A stretch of DNA of 64,000 bases from Streptomyces tuirus (GTDB lineage: Bacteria > Actinomycetota > Actinomycetes > Streptomycetales > Streptomycetaceae): NCBI GenBank assembly GCA_018195615.1, contig JAGTPG010000002.1, positions 558,001 to 622,000 of the forward strand, given 5' to 3'. The translations under genes and the position numbers were made by a program. This document shows positions 39,567 to 49,307 of the stretch, one piece after another (the stretch's first letter is position 1; the number at the start of each line of letters is the position of its first letter). The notes beneath the pieces are model-generated. The model made no database searches. It saw only the letters and a program-made list of their open reading frames with translations, and was not told the origin of the DNA.

Positions 39567-40231
39567 CGGCCGCCGAGCAGCCGCGGCAGGGCGCGAGGAG
39601 CCCGCGCCGTGCCGTCGCAGCCGCCGACCGGACGCGGCAGCCCACGGAGGTGCGCCGGCGCCTCATCGTCGAGGCGGCCGTCCCGCTGATCGCGGAGCGC
39701 GGTTACGCGTCGGTCGGCGTGCGTGACGTGGCGGCGGCCGCCGGGGTGTCCGTCGGCACGGTCACCTATCACTTCGACAGTGTGCAGGAGGTCCTCTCCG
39801 AGGCCATGGTGCTGCACATCGAGCGGTACTACGCGGCGCTCAGCGAGGCCGCCGAGCACGCGACCAGCGCGCCCGAGGCGCTCCGGCTGCTCGTCGACGC
39901 GCTGTTCACTCAGGACACCGACCGGCACTGGCGGATGTGGTTCGAGTACTGGCACGCGGGCGAGCAGGGCACCGACGAGGCCTTCGCACGCGGGCAGGCC
40001 GACCGGTACGCGGCGTGGCACCGGCAGATCCGCGCGCTGGCCGAACGAGGCGTTCGCGACGGCGAGTTCAGCTGTGACGACCTCGACGGATTCACGGCCC
40101 GCTTCGCCGCCCTCGCCGACGGACTCGCCCTGCAACGACTGCGCCAGGCACCTCCCCTGACCACGCAGGAGGCACGGCACCACCTCAACCGGTTCATCGA
40201 GCGCGAACTCGTTCCGCGCTCACCCGCCTGA
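39563..40231 (+). CDS. TetR-family transcriptional regulator
   Basis: A 222-aa protein. HTH: RRRLIVEAAVPLIAERGYASV, VRDVAAAAGVSVGTVTYHFDS. The C-terminal BetI-like ligand domain ends RHHLNRFIERELVP. ATG 39563 overlaps the restored end of the CocE-like gene (ATGA), so it is probably the last gene of the transporter-hydrolase operon and feeds back on it. Confidence 0.85.
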   Translation: MTAAEQPRQGARSPRRAVAAADRTRQPTEVRRRLIVEAAVPLIAERGYASVGVRDVAAAAGVSVGTVTYHFDSVQEVLSEAMVLHIERYYAALSEAAEHATSAPEALRLLVDALFTQDTDRHWRMWFEYWHAGEQGTDEAFARGQADRYAAWHRQIRALAERGVRDGEFSCDDLDGFTARFAALADGLALQRLRQAPPLTTQEARHHLNRFIERELVPRSPA

Positions 40232-40279
40232 CGGTGCGCGCGTCCGTGGCGGTGCGGTCGAGGCGCGGACGACGGACCA

Positions 40280-40458
40280 AGTCACCGGACGGCACGGAGG
40301 ACCGGATGGTGTACCACGCCAACAGCTCCGCGGGCGGCGGCTGCGACATGAACCGCTCGACCAGGGCACAGAAGTTCGCCTGGAACGCCGACGGCACGCC
40401 GGACTTCGGCACTCCGGTGGGCCTGGGCGTCCCGCTGACGGCTCCGTCGGGCGAGTAG
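40280..40458 (+). pseudogene. C-terminal remnant of a GH43-like arabinosidase
   Basis: Only about 60 codons remain, ending at 40458. KSPDGTEDRMVYHANSSAGGG, then RAQKFAWNADGTPDFGTPVGLG and VPLTAPSGE match the end of GH43 arabinan-active enzymes. Nothing upstream continues the barrel; the preceding bases belong to the TetR gene and a short unmatched stretch. This looks like true gene decay by a large 5' deletion, unlike the one-base breaks elsewhere. Confidence 0.65.
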
Positions 40459-40535
40459 CCCGGAAGCGGCCCAGGGCCGCGAAACGCCGTGGTGGTCCTT
40501 CTCGGCCCTCTCCCGAAGGGCGAGCATGCCATGTC

Positions 40536-42278
40536 ATGGACATCTTGCTCGTCGCCAGCGCGTTCAACAGTCTGTCCCAGCGTGTGTACGCCGAACTGTC
40601 GGACCAGGGGCACCGCGTGGACCTCGTCCTCGCCTCGCACGGCCCCGACGCGGTCCGGGCCGCCGTACGGGAGGTGCGCCCGGACCTGGTCGTCGCCCCG
40701 ATGCTGAAGTCGGCCCTGCCGGAGGACGTGTGGCAGGAGCACACCTGCCTGATCGTGCACCCGGGGCCACCCGGCGACCGGGGCCCGTCGTCCCTGGACT
40801 GGGCGATCGCCGAGGCGGCGCCCCGGTGGGGCGTGACGGTGCTTCAGGCCGAGGCGGCGATGGACGCCGGCGACGTCTGGGCGGACGGGGCCTTCCCGGT
40901 GCCGCCGGCCGGCAAGAGCGACGTGTACCGCAACGAGCTCTCCGACGCCGCCTCGGCCGCCGTCCTCCAGGCGGTGGGGCGGTTTGCCGACGGTTCGTTC
41001 AAGCCGCGCCCGCAGAGCGATCCCGGGATCAAGGTGGTGTGGCGCGACTTCTTCCGGCAGCAGCGGCGGCGGATCGACTGGGAGAACGACGACACGGCCA
41101 CGGTGCTGCGCAAACTGCGCGGGGCCGACTCACAGCCGGGCGTCCTGGACGAGATCTGCGGCCGGGAGGTGTTCCTGCACGGCGGGCACCCCGAGGACCG
41201 GCTGCGCGGGGAGCCCGGGGAGCTCCTCGCGACCCGGTCCGGCGCGGTCTGCCGGGCCACCCGGGACGGAGCGGTGTGGATCCCCGAGCTGCGCCCCCGC
41301 AAGAGCTCAGGTGACCCGGCACCGTTCCGCCGCCCGGCGGCCTCGGTGCTCGCCGGCTTCCCGGCCCCGCCCGGATCCCATGGCATGCCGAGCTCGAGCG
41401 AGCGCCCGCACTGGCTGCCCGAGATCGCCGCCCCGCTCGAACTGCCCCCGGACCGCACCACCTGGACCGACATCCGCTACCGGCAGCAGGGTGACATCGG
41501 CTTCGTGACCTTCTCGTTCCCCGGCGGGGCGATGAGCACCACCCACTGCCGCAGGCTGCTGGCCGCCTACCGGTACGCGCTCAGCCGCCCCACGTCGGTG
41601 CTGGTGCTGGGCGGCGCCCGCGACTTCTTCTCCAACGGCATCCATCTCAACGTCATCGAGGCGTCGAGCGACCCTGCGGGCGAGTCCTGGTCCAACCTCA
41701 ACGCCATGAACGACCTGGTCGAGGCGGTGTTGCGTACCACCGACCGGCTGGTGGTCGCGGCGCTCGGCGGCAACGCGGCGGCCGGCGGCGTCATGCTCGC
41801 CCTGGCCGCCGACGAGGTCTGGTGCCGCACGGGCAGCGTCCTCAACCCGCACTACCGCACCATGGGCCTGTACGGGTCGGAGTACTGGACGTACTCGCTG
41901 CCCCGCCGGGTGGGCGCCGAGACGGCCGAGCGGCTGACGACCGAGGCGTTGCCGGTGAGCGCCGCGACCGCCGAGCGGATCGGACTGGTGGACCGTCTGG
42001 TCCCGGTCCCGGCCCAGGAGTTCCCGGGCGAGGTGGAGCGCCTGGCCGCCGAGCTCGCCGACGGCCCGGATCTCGCAGACCGGATCGCCGGAAAGGCCAC
42101 GGCACGTCACGCGGACGAGCTCCAGCGGCCCCTCGCCGAGTTCCGGCGGACCGAACTCGCCCGCATGCGAGCCATCTTCTTCGACCAGCAGGCTCCCTAC
42201 CACGCGCTGCGGTCCGCCTTCGTCCGCAAGCTCCCGAACGGCTCCCCCAGGCCGCTGACCGCCGGCGGTGCCCGATGA
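40536..42278 (+). CDS. hypX: HypX: formyl-THF-dependent CO-ligand maturation protein
   Basis: A 580-aa protein with two fused domains. The N-terminal half is a formyltransferase fold (LIVHPGPPGDRGPSSLDWAI); the C-terminal half is crotonase-like (VLGGARDFFSNGIHLNVIE, AALGGNAAAGGVMLALAADEV, HYRTMGLYGSEYWTY). Known HypX makes the active-site CO from formyl-THF, letting [NiFe] enzymes mature in air. It is uninterrupted and heads the maturation operon. ATG 40536 lacks a strong ribosome site. The stop overlaps the next start (ATGA). Confidence 0.9.
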   Translation: MDILLVASAFNSLSQRVYAELSDQGHRVDLVLASHGPDAVRAAVREVRPDLVVAPMLKSALPEDVWQEHTCLIVHPGPPGDRGPSSLDWAIAEAAPRWGVTVLQAEAAMDAGDVWADGAFPVPPAGKSDVYRNELSDAASAAVLQAVGRFADGSFKPRPQSDPGIKVVWRDFFRQQRRRIDWENDDTATVLRKLRGADSQPGVLDEICGREVFLHGGHPEDRLRGEPGELLATRSGAVCRATRDGAVWIPELRPRKSSGDPAPFRRPAASVLAGFPAPPGSHGMPSSSERPHWLPEIAAPLELPPDRTTWTDIRYRQQGDIGFVTFSFPGGAMSTTHCRRLLAAYRYALSRPTSVLVLGGARDFFSNGIHLNVIEASSDPAGESWSNLNAMNDLVEAVLRTTDRLVVAALGGNAAAGGVMLALAADEVWCRTGSVLNPHYRTMGLYGSEYWTYSLPRRVGAETAERLTTEALPVSAATAERIGLVDRLVPVPAQEFPGEVERLAAELADGPDLADRIAGKATARHADELQRPLAEFRRTELARMRAIFFDQQAPYHALRSAFVRKLPNGSPRPLTAGGAR

Positions 42279-42859
42279 GCGCACGGCTGCTCGTCGCGGG
42301 CGTCGGCAACGTCTTCCTCGCGGACGACGCCTTCGGCCCGAGGTGATCCGTGCCCTGGAGGAGCGCCCGCTGCCGCCCGAGGTGCGGGTGCGGGACTTCG
42401 GCATCCGTGGGATGGACCTCGCGTACGCACTGCTCGACGGCTACGACATGGCCGTCCTGGTCGACGCGGCCGTCCGGGGACAGGAGCCGGGCACCCTCTC
42501 GCTGATCGAGCCGGACCTGCCGGACCGCGCCACGCAGGGCCCCCGCCCGAGGCGCACGGGATGGACCCGGCGAGGGTCCTGGCCCTTGCCGCCCACCTGG
42601 GCGACGAGCCGCTCCCCGGGTTCTCGTCCTCGCCTGCGAGCCGGAGCTGCGGGCACCGGCCGACGAGGACATCGCGCCGGGCATCAGCGCGACCGTGCGC
42701 GAGGCGGTCGGGCGGGCCGTCGCCGCTCTGCACACGATGGTCCCGGTGCTGCTCGCCGACCCGGCGGCCACGCCCCCGTTGAGCCGCCCGGACGAATCCG
42801 CCGCCCTGTCGTCGGCCAGGCTGCCGGGCACGGTGAGCGGCGGCGCCGAGGATCGGTAG
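42275..42859 (+). CDS. [NiFe]-hydrogenase maturation endopeptidase (frame broken)
   Basis: Cleaves the C-terminal tail of the large subunit after nickel insertion. Restored length 195 aa. GVGNVFLADDAFGPEVIRALEE carries the conserved metal-binding acidic residue; DFGIRGMDLAYALLDGYDMAVLVDA follows, and then LVLACEPELRAP. Three apparent base losses at 42340 and 42549 (both CCCGAG) and at 42617 bring the reading back to the original phase, ending at TAG 42859. HupD/HyaD/HoxM-like. Confidence 0.85.
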
Positions 42860-42896
42860 CGGACCGATTTCCCTACCGACCGCGAGGAGCGGCGCC

Positions 42897-43634
42897 ATGT
42901 GCGATTCCGTGGACGAGGTCACGCAGGCCGTCCTGGCGAGGAACGACTCGCTGGCCGCGAGCCTGCGCGACGAGCTGGCCCGGCGCGGGGTGAGCGTGGT
43001 GAACCTGCTGTCCAGCCCGGGCAGCGGCAAGACGGAACTGCTCGGGCGGGTGCTGGCCAGGGCTGTCCAGCGGGGCCTTCCGGTGGCCGCGCTCACCGCC
43101 GATCTGGCCACCGAGAACGACGCGCACCGGCTGGCAGGTTCCGGAGCTCCGGTGAAGCAGTTGCTCACCGACGGGCTGTGCCATCTGGAGGCGCGGCAGC
43201 TGCGCGGGCACGTGGAGAGCTGGCTGCCGGAGGACACCTCGCTGCTCTTCGTGGAGAACGTCGGCAATCTCGTCTGCCCGGCCTCCTACGACCTCGGCGA
43301 GAGCCTGCGGATCGTGCTCATGGCGGTGACGGAGGGCGAGGACAAGCCGCTGAAGTACCCCACGGCCTTCGGGTCCGCCCATCTGGTGGTGCTGACCAAG
43401 ACCGATCTGGCCGGGCCCGCAGGGTTCGACGAAGCCGCCTTCGACGCCCATGTCCAGCGGGTCAACCCGGGGGTTGAGGTGGTGCGGTCCTGCGCCCGCA
43501 CCGGAGTCGGCGTCGACGCTCTGCTGGAGCGGGTGCTCGCCGTACGGGACGGGACCCCGGTCCACCGGCCTCCCCTGGCGCCCCGCCCGCACACGCACAC
43601 CCATGAGGACGCCGAAGCCGGCCTCGTCTCGTGA
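42897..43634 (+). CDS. hypB: Hydrogenase nickel-incorporation GTPase HypB
   Basis: A 245-aa GTPase delivering nickel with HypA. P-loop NLLSSPGSGKTELL; LTADLATENDAHRL; VENVGNLVCPASYDLGE; VLTKTDLAG as base-recognition motif. There is no long N-terminal histidine stretch, but a short HTHTH tail at the C-terminus may bind nickel. The stop overlaps the hypF start. Confidence 0.94.
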   Translation: MCDSVDEVTQAVLARNDSLAASLRDELARRGVSVVNLLSSPGSGKTELLGRVLARAVQRGLPVAALTADLATENDAHRLAGSGAPVKQLLTDGLCHLEARQLRGHVESWLPEDTSLLFVENVGNLVCPASYDLGESLRIVLMAVTEGEDKPLKYPTAFGSAHLVVLTKTDLAGPAGFDEAAFDAHVQRVNPGVEVVRSCARTGVGVDALLERVLAVRDGTPVHRPPLAPRPHTHTHEDAEAGLVS

Positions 43635-45950
43635 CAGCGCCCGTCACAGGGGCGGTGCGCCGCCGCGTCACGGTGAGCGGCACGGTGCAGGGCGTGGGCT
43701 TCCGCCCGTATGTGCATCGCCTGGCCACGGATCTCGGGCTCTGCGGCTTCGTGAGCAACACGGCGAGTGGTGTCCTCATCGAGGTGGAGGGCCCGCCGGA
43801 CGGTGTCACCGACTTCTGCGACCGGCTGGCGACCGAGCCGCCACCGCTGGCCGCTGTCACCGGCGTCGGGGTCGAGGACCTGCCGGTCGTCGGCGCCGAC
43901 GACACCTTCAGCATCCGCTCCACCGACCGTTCCCCGGCCGCACCCTCCTCCCGCCCGACACGGCGACCTGCGCGGACTGCCTGCGCGAGCTCGGCGACCC
44001 GGCCGACCGCCGGCACCGGCACCCGTTCGTCACCTGCACGCACTGCGGGCCGCGCTTCACCATCGCCACGGGTATGCCGTACGACCGGGCGGTCACGACC
44101 ATGACCGGCTTCCCGATGTGCGCCGACTGCGCCCGGGAGTACGGCGATCCCGGTGACCGGCGTTTCCACGCCCAGCCCGTGGCCTGCCTCCGCTGCGGTC
44201 CCCGGCTCCGTCTAGTGCCCGGCGCCGGGAGCGCCGTCCGCCCGGCGCGGGACGCCGACGCCCTGGCGACGGCGCGTGCGCTGCTGGCCGCCGGGCGGAT
44301 CGTCGCCGTCAAGGGACTCGGCGGCTACCACCTGGCGTGCGACGCCGCCGACGACCGGGCCGTCGAGACACTGCGCACCCGCAAGGCGCGCGGCGGCAAG
44401 CCGTTCGCGGTGATGTGCGCCGACCTGGACGCCGTACGGCGGATCGCCGTGCTCTCCGCGTCCGAGCAGGCCGCTCTCACCAGCCCTCGGCGCCCCATCG
44501 TCCTGCTCCGCCGACGCGAGGACGGGGCGCCTCTCGCGTCCGCCGTCTGCCCCGGCAGCCCGCACCTCGGCGTGCTGCTGCCCTACACCCCCGTCCACAC
44601 CCTGCTGTTCGGCCTGCCCGGCGATCCGCCCGGGCCGCGCGTGCTGGTCATGACGAGCGGCAACCGCTCGGGGGAACCGATCGTCACGGACGACGACGAG
44701 GCCCTTTCCCGGCTGGCGGGGCTGGCCGACGCCTGGCTCGCCCACGACCGGCCCATCGCCGCGCCCTGCGACGACTCCCTGCTCCGGGTGCGCCCCGACG
44801 GCACCGAGCAGGTGCTGCGCCGGTCCCGCGGATACGTCCCGCGCCCGCTGCGCCTGCCGGTTCCGGTACGGCCGGCGCTCGCCGTGGGGGGCGACCTGAA
44901 GCACGCCCTGTGCCTCGGCGAGGGCGACCACGCCTGGTTCGGCCCGCACATCGGCGACATGGGCGACCTGACCACCCTGGCGGCGGCCGGGCGGGCGGAG
45001 GCGCACATGCGGTCCCTGACCGGCGTCAGCCCGAGCTCGTCGCCGCCGACCGGCACCCCGGCTACCACTCGGCGAGATGGGCCGCCCGGCTGACCGGAGA
45101 CCCCCCTGTGCTGGTTCAGCACCACCACGCGCACATCGCCTCCGCGATGGCCGAGCACGGCCTGGACGGCACCACGCCCGTGATCGGCGTCGCTTTCGAC
45201 GGCACCGGCTACGGCGACGACGGCACCGTCTGGGGCGGCGAGGTCCTCCTCGCCGACTACACCGGCCATCTCCGTCTGGCCCACCTCGCCCCCGCCCCGC
45301 TGCCCGGCGGCGACGCGGGCGTGGCCAACCCGTGCCGCCTGGCCCTGGCCCGGCTGTGGGCGGCGGGCCTGCCGTGGGACGCGGACCTGCCGAGCGTGGC
45401 CGCCTGCGCGGCCGGGGAACGGGCCGTGCTGAAGCGGCAACTGACGCGCGGCGTGGCCTGCGTGGCGACCTCCAGCATGGGCCGGCTCTTCGACGCCGTG
45501 TCCTCGCTCGTCGGCGTGTGCCATCGCGCGGGATACGAGGCGCAGGCCGCCCTGGAGCTGGAGGCCGCCGCGGCCGTCGCCTGGGACGCCGACGCCTCGG
45601 CGTACGGCTTCGGCTTCGCCGCCGGCGCGTACGACCCGGCCCCGGTGCTGAAGGCACTCATCGGTGATCTGCGGCGCGGCACCCCGGCCCCCGTGCTCGC
45701 CGCCCGCTTCCACCGTGCTGTGGCCCGGGCCGTCGCGGAGGTCTGCCGACGGGCGCGCCGGGACACCGGCCTGGGCGTCGTCGCCCTCAGCGGCGGGGTC
45801 TTCGCCAACGCGCTGCTGGAGGAGGAGTGCGCGCGGCTGCTGTCGGGGGACGGCTTCGCGGTGCTCCGTCACGGCGAAGTCCCGCCGAACGACGGCGGTC
45901 TGGCCCTCGGCCAACTGGTGGTCGCGGCGCACCTGCGACAGGAGGAGTGA
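43631..45950 (+). CDS. hypF: Carbamoyltransferase HypF (frame broken)
   Basis: Makes the thiocyanate donor for active-site CN ligands, with HypE. 773 aa restored. Domains in order: acylphosphatase (VSGTVQGVGFRPYVHRLA), two zinc fingers (CADCLREL...CTHCGP; CADCAREY...CLRCGP), YrdC-like (VKGLGGYHLACDA, LMTSGNRSGEP in form VMTSGNRSGEP) and Kae1-like (QHHHAHIASAMAEHG, LSGGVFANALLEEE). Apparent base losses near 43940 and 45033 (CAGCCCGAGC). GTG 43631 lies in a GTGA overlap with hypB. Confidence 0.93.
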
Positions 45951-45953
45951 CCC

Positions 45954-46235
45954 ATGTGTTTGGCAGTGCCCGGCAAGGTCGTGGCCATCGACGGCAGCGC
46001 GGATCCGCTCACCGGGCTGATCGACTTCGGTGGCGTGCAGAAACAGGCGTGCCTGGAGTACGTCCCCGATGTGCGGGTGGGTGAGTACGTCATCGTGCAC
46101 GTCGGTTTCGCGCTGCAGCGCCTCGACGAGGAGTCGGCCCTGGCCTCGCTGAAGCTGTTCGAGGAACTGGGGCTGCTGGAGGAGGAGTTCGGCGACGCCT
46201 GGGAGCAGGCGGCGAAGGAGGCGGGAACGGCGTGA
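45954..46235 (+). CDS. hypC: Hydrogenase assembly chaperone HypC
   Basis: A 93-aa chaperone that carries the Fe(CN)2CO unit together with HypD. It starts [14 protein letters not shown], with the essential Cys2. [21 protein letters not shown] is the family core. The stop overlaps the hypD start. Confidence 0.95.
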   Translation: MCLAVPGKVVAIDGSADPLTGLIDFGGVQKQACLEYVPDVRVGEYVIVHVGFALQRLDEESALASLKLFEELGLLEEEFGDAWEQAAKEAGTA

Positions 46236-47373
46236 AGTACATCGACGAGTTCAACGACCCGGATCTGGCCCGGCGGCTGCTGGACGAGATCCGTGCCACC
46301 GCGACCCGGCCGTGGGCCCTGATGGAGGTGTGCGGCGGACAGACCCACTCGATCATCCGGCACGGTATCGACCAACTGCTGCCGGAACAGGTGGAGTTGA
46401 TCCACGGCCCTGGCTGCCCGGTGTGTGTGACGCCGCTGGAGGTCATCGACAAGGCGCTGGAGATCGCCTCACGGCCCGAGGTGATCTTCTGTTCCTTCGG
46501 CGACATGCTGCGGGTGCCGGGCACCGGCCGTGACCTGTTCAGGGTCAAGGGCGAGGGCGGTGACGTGCGCGTGGTCTACTCGCCGCTCGACGCCCTGGAG
46601 CTGGCCCGCCGTCACCCGGACCGGGAGGTGGTGTTCTTCGCGATCGGCTTCGAGACCACCGCCCCGGCCAACGCGATGGCCGTGCACCAGGCGCGCCGCC
46701 TGGGACTGGGCAACTTCAGCCTGCTGGTGTCGCATGTGCGGGTGCCCCCGGCCGTCGAGGCGATCATGACGGCTCCGGCCTGCCGGGTGCAGGGCTTCCT
46801 GGCCGCCGGGCACGTGTGCAGCGTGATGGGCATGGCCGAGTACCCGACCTCGCCGAGCGGTTCAAGGTGCCGATGGTGGTGACCGGGTTCGAGCCGCTGG
46901 ACATCCTGGAGGGCATCCGCCGTGCGGTCCGCCAGTTGGAGCGGGGCGAGCACACGGTGGAGAACGCGTACCCGCGTGCGGTGCGTGAGGAGGGCAATCC
47001 GGCCGCCGTGCGCATGATCGAGGAGGTGTTCGAGGTCACCGACCGGTCCTGGCGCGGCATCGGACGCATCCCGGCCAGTGGCTGGCGGTTGAGCGACGCG
47101 TTCCGCGCCTTCGACGCCGAGCACCGCTTCGACGTCACCGGCATCCGGACCGAGGAGCCCGCCGAGTGCCGCAGCGGCGAGGTGCTGCAGGGGCTGATCA
47201 AGCCGACCGAGTGTGCCGCCTTCGGCACCACCTGCACCCCGCGCACCCCGCTCGGCGCCACCATGGTCTCCAGCGAGGGTGCCTGCGCGGCGTACTACCT
47301 GTACCGCCGGATGAACGCCCCGACACCGCAGGCCGGCCGGGCCGCGCGGGAGGAGATGAACCCCGTTGTCTGA
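46232..47373 (+). CDS. hypD: Hydrogenase Fe-ligand assembly scaffold HypD (frame broken)
   Basis: The Fe-S scaffold for assembling Fe(CN)2CO. 380 aa restored. [26 protein letters not shown] and the C-terminal cysteines ([14 protein letters not shown]) are all present. One base is apparently missing near 46845: TACCCGACC for TACCCGGACC, giving [15 protein letters not shown] on repair. The start overlaps hypC and the end overlaps hypE. Confidence 0.94.
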
Positions 47374-48435
47374 ACAACTCGCCGATGTGGTCGACCCCGC
47401 CGGCTGGACCTGCCCGCCCCGCTGCGCGACCAGCCGGTCGTGGTGATGGGGCACGGCGGAGGCGGTGCGCTGTCGGCGGAGCTGATGGAGCAGGTCTTCA
47501 CCCCCGCCTACGGCAACACCGTCCTCTCGGGCCTCGCCGACTCCGCCGTCCTCGAACTGGGCGGTGCGCGGCTCGCGTTCTCCACCGACTCCTACGTGGT
47601 CCGGCCGCTGTTCTTCCCCGGCGGCAGCCTGGGCGACCTCGCGGTCAACGGCACCGTCAACGATCTGGCGATGAGCGGTGCGCGGCCCGCCTACCTGTCC
47701 GCGGCCTTCGTCCTCGAGGAGGGCGTGGAACTGACGGTCGTGGAACGGATCGCGCGCGCCATGGGTGCGGCGGCCGAGACGGCCGGGGTCACGATCGCCA
47801 CGGGTGACACCAAGGTGGTGGAGTCCGGGCACGGCGACGGTGTGTACGTCACCACCGCCGGGGTCGGACTCGTCCCGGACGGGGTGGACATCCGGCCGCA
47901 GCGTGCCCGGCCGGGTGACGCGGTCATCGTCAGCGGGCCGATCGGTCTGCACGGTGTGGCGATCATGAGTGTCCGTGAGGGGCTGGAGTTCGGGGTCGAG
48001 GTCGCCAGCGACACCGCGCCGTTGGCGGATCTGGTGGCGGCGATGCTGGCCGTCACGCCCGACGTCCATGTGCTGCGCGACCCCACCAGGGGCGGTCTCG
48101 CGGCGTCCCTGAACGAGATCGCCCGGGCCTCCGGGACCGGGGTGCGGCTTCAGGAGCGTGACATTCCGGTGCCGGACGCGGTGGCGAACGCGTGCGGGTT
48201 CCTCGGGCTGGATCCGCTGTACGTCGCTAACGAGGGCCGGCTGGTCGCCTTCGTGCCACCGTCGGCGGCGGAAGAGGTGCTGGCGGCGATGCGTGCTCAT
48301 CCGCAGGGTGCGGGGGCGACGCTGATCGGCGAGTGCGTGGCCGAGCATCCCGGCATGGTCGTGGTCGCCACCGGTCTCGGCGGTACGCGGGTGGTGGATC
48401 TGCCTCTCGGCGAGCAGTTGCCGCGCATCTGCTGA
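47366..48435 (+). CDS. hypE: Carbamoyl-dehydratase HypE (frame broken near start)
   Basis: Dehydrates the HypF-loaded thiocarbamate to thiocyanate. 356 aa from TTG 47366, chosen because AGGAGAT lies 10-12 bases upstream and [20 protein letters not shown] continues into the conserved [16 protein letters not shown]. One base is apparently missing near 47415. ATP-binding motifs and the FSTDSYVV block are normal. It ends PRIC, so the essential C-terminal cysteine is in place. Confidence 0.93.
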
Positions 48436-48438
48436 TCC

Positions 48439-48476
48439 GCGGAGGGGCCCGCCGACGTGTCGGCGGGCCCCTCCGC
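48439..48476. terminator. Strong bidirectional terminator between hypE and hypA
   Basis: GCGGAGGGGCCCGCCGAC (48439-48456) and its exact reverse complement (48459-48476) form an 18-base perfect inverted repeat with a minimal loop. It lies within five bases of each of the convergent hypE and hypA stops. Confidence 0.85.
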
Positions 48477-48477
48477 G

Positions 48478-48834
48478 CTATGCCGGGGCCGGTGACGGCT
48501 CGATGCCGGCGATCTGCAGTTCCCGGCCGCTGCGCAGGTCGCTGGAGGGCTGGTCGCAGCGGGGGCACCAGAAGAACGGGGGCATGCCCACCGGGAACTC
48601 CTCGGCGCACGGGGCGCACCAGGCCTGCGCGGGGACCTGCTCGACCACGAGCCGGGCCCCTGCCAGGGCGGTGCCGTCGCGGGCCACCTCGAAGGCGAAG
48701 CCCAGGGCGTCGGGGACGACGCCCGCCAGCTCGCCGACCCGGACGGTCACCGCCGAGACGGCCTCGGTCCCGTCCGCCCGGGCCAGTTCGCCGGCCCGCT
48801 CGATGATCGCGGTCGCGATCGACAGTTCGTGCAC
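48478..48834 (-). CDS. hypA: Hydrogenase nickel-insertion protein HypA
   Basis: A 118-aa nickel chaperone. It starts MHELSIATAIIERA with the nickel-binding M-H-E. The zinc site is formed by two CxxC pairs in CAPCAEEFPVGMPPFFWCPRC. Unusually it lies apart from hypB, as the last gene of the convergent structural operon. Confidence 0.94.
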   Translation of the reverse strand: MHELSIATAIIERAGELARADGTEAVSAVTVRVGELAGVVPDALGFAFEVARDGTALAGARLVVEQVPAQAWCAPCAEEFPVGMPPFFWCPRCDQPSSDLRSGRELQIAGIEPSPAPA

Positions 48835-48841
48835 GGCCTGC

Positions 48842-49036
48842 TCACGGGTAGCGGTGTCCGGCGCGGAATCCGCCGGCCATCCGCCAGATCCGCACCTCGC
48901 GCCTCAGGCTGGGCAGCTCCCAGGCCAGCAGTGCCAGGGCCGCACCGCCCACCAGGGCGGCCTGTGCCATCAGCACCCGCTGTCCGCTCGCGCCCCGCCT
49001 GCGCACGACGCGTCTGCGTACTCGTTGGACCTTCAT
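48842..49036 (-). CDS. Small single-helix membrane protein in hydrogenase locus
   Basis: 64 aa from ATG 49036, which follows CAGGGAG at a good distance; ATG 49063 is an alternative. A very basic start (MKVQRVRRRVVRRRG), one hydrophobic helix (ALVGGAALALLAWELP) and an ELPSLRREVRIWRM tail that resembles small actinobacterial DUF6893-type proteins. It lies seven bases before hypA. It could anchor or electrically link the hydrogenase at the membrane, but this is speculation. Confidence 0.55.
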   Translation of the reverse strand: MKVQRVRRRVVRRRGASGQRVLMAQAALVGGAALALLAWELPSLRREVRIWRMAGGFRAGHRYP

Positions 49037-49059
49037 TGCGGCGACTCCCTGCTCTCTTG

Positions 49060-49265
49060 TCATCCCGGCGAGATGTTCGGCATGGTCTCCACGAGGGCGT
49101 CATGCCGCTTCCAGTGGATTCCCGTGGAGCGGCGCGCGTCGGCGGTGCCGTCCTCGTGGTGCCCCTTCTGCTTCTCGTACCGGCCCCTGTTGCCCTGGTG
49201 CATGCCGGCGACGTGCCGGGGGTGTCGGGCTTCGCCTGGGGCCGGCCCACTCTGATGTTGCCCAT
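49060..49265 (-). CDS. Small soluble protein of the group 1h hydrogenase locus (frame broken)
   Basis: Recovered only by joining two frames: MGNIRVGRPQAKPDTPRHVA from ATG 49265, then after one missing base near 49218, GRYEKQKGHHEDGTADARRS...ALVETMPNISPG. Restored length 68 aa. Polar, highly basic, no membrane helix or cysteines. Family unrecognised. Its position between the small membrane protein and the zinc-ribbon gene suggests a locus-specific accessory role. Confidence 0.6.
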
Positions 49266-49307
49266 GGGGTGCTTTCCTTCCTCGCCTCCGACCTGCGGAG
49301 TGCGTGC

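Noticed and set aside
40500..40530. Hairpin upstream of hypX as an attenuator
   Set aside because: Arms CTCGGCCCT/AGGGCGAG are imperfect and short, and no regulatory logic is visible.
40536..41400. Methionyl-tRNA formyltransferase
   Set aside because: The N-terminal fold matches, but the fused crotonase domain and the hydrogenase context identify HypX.
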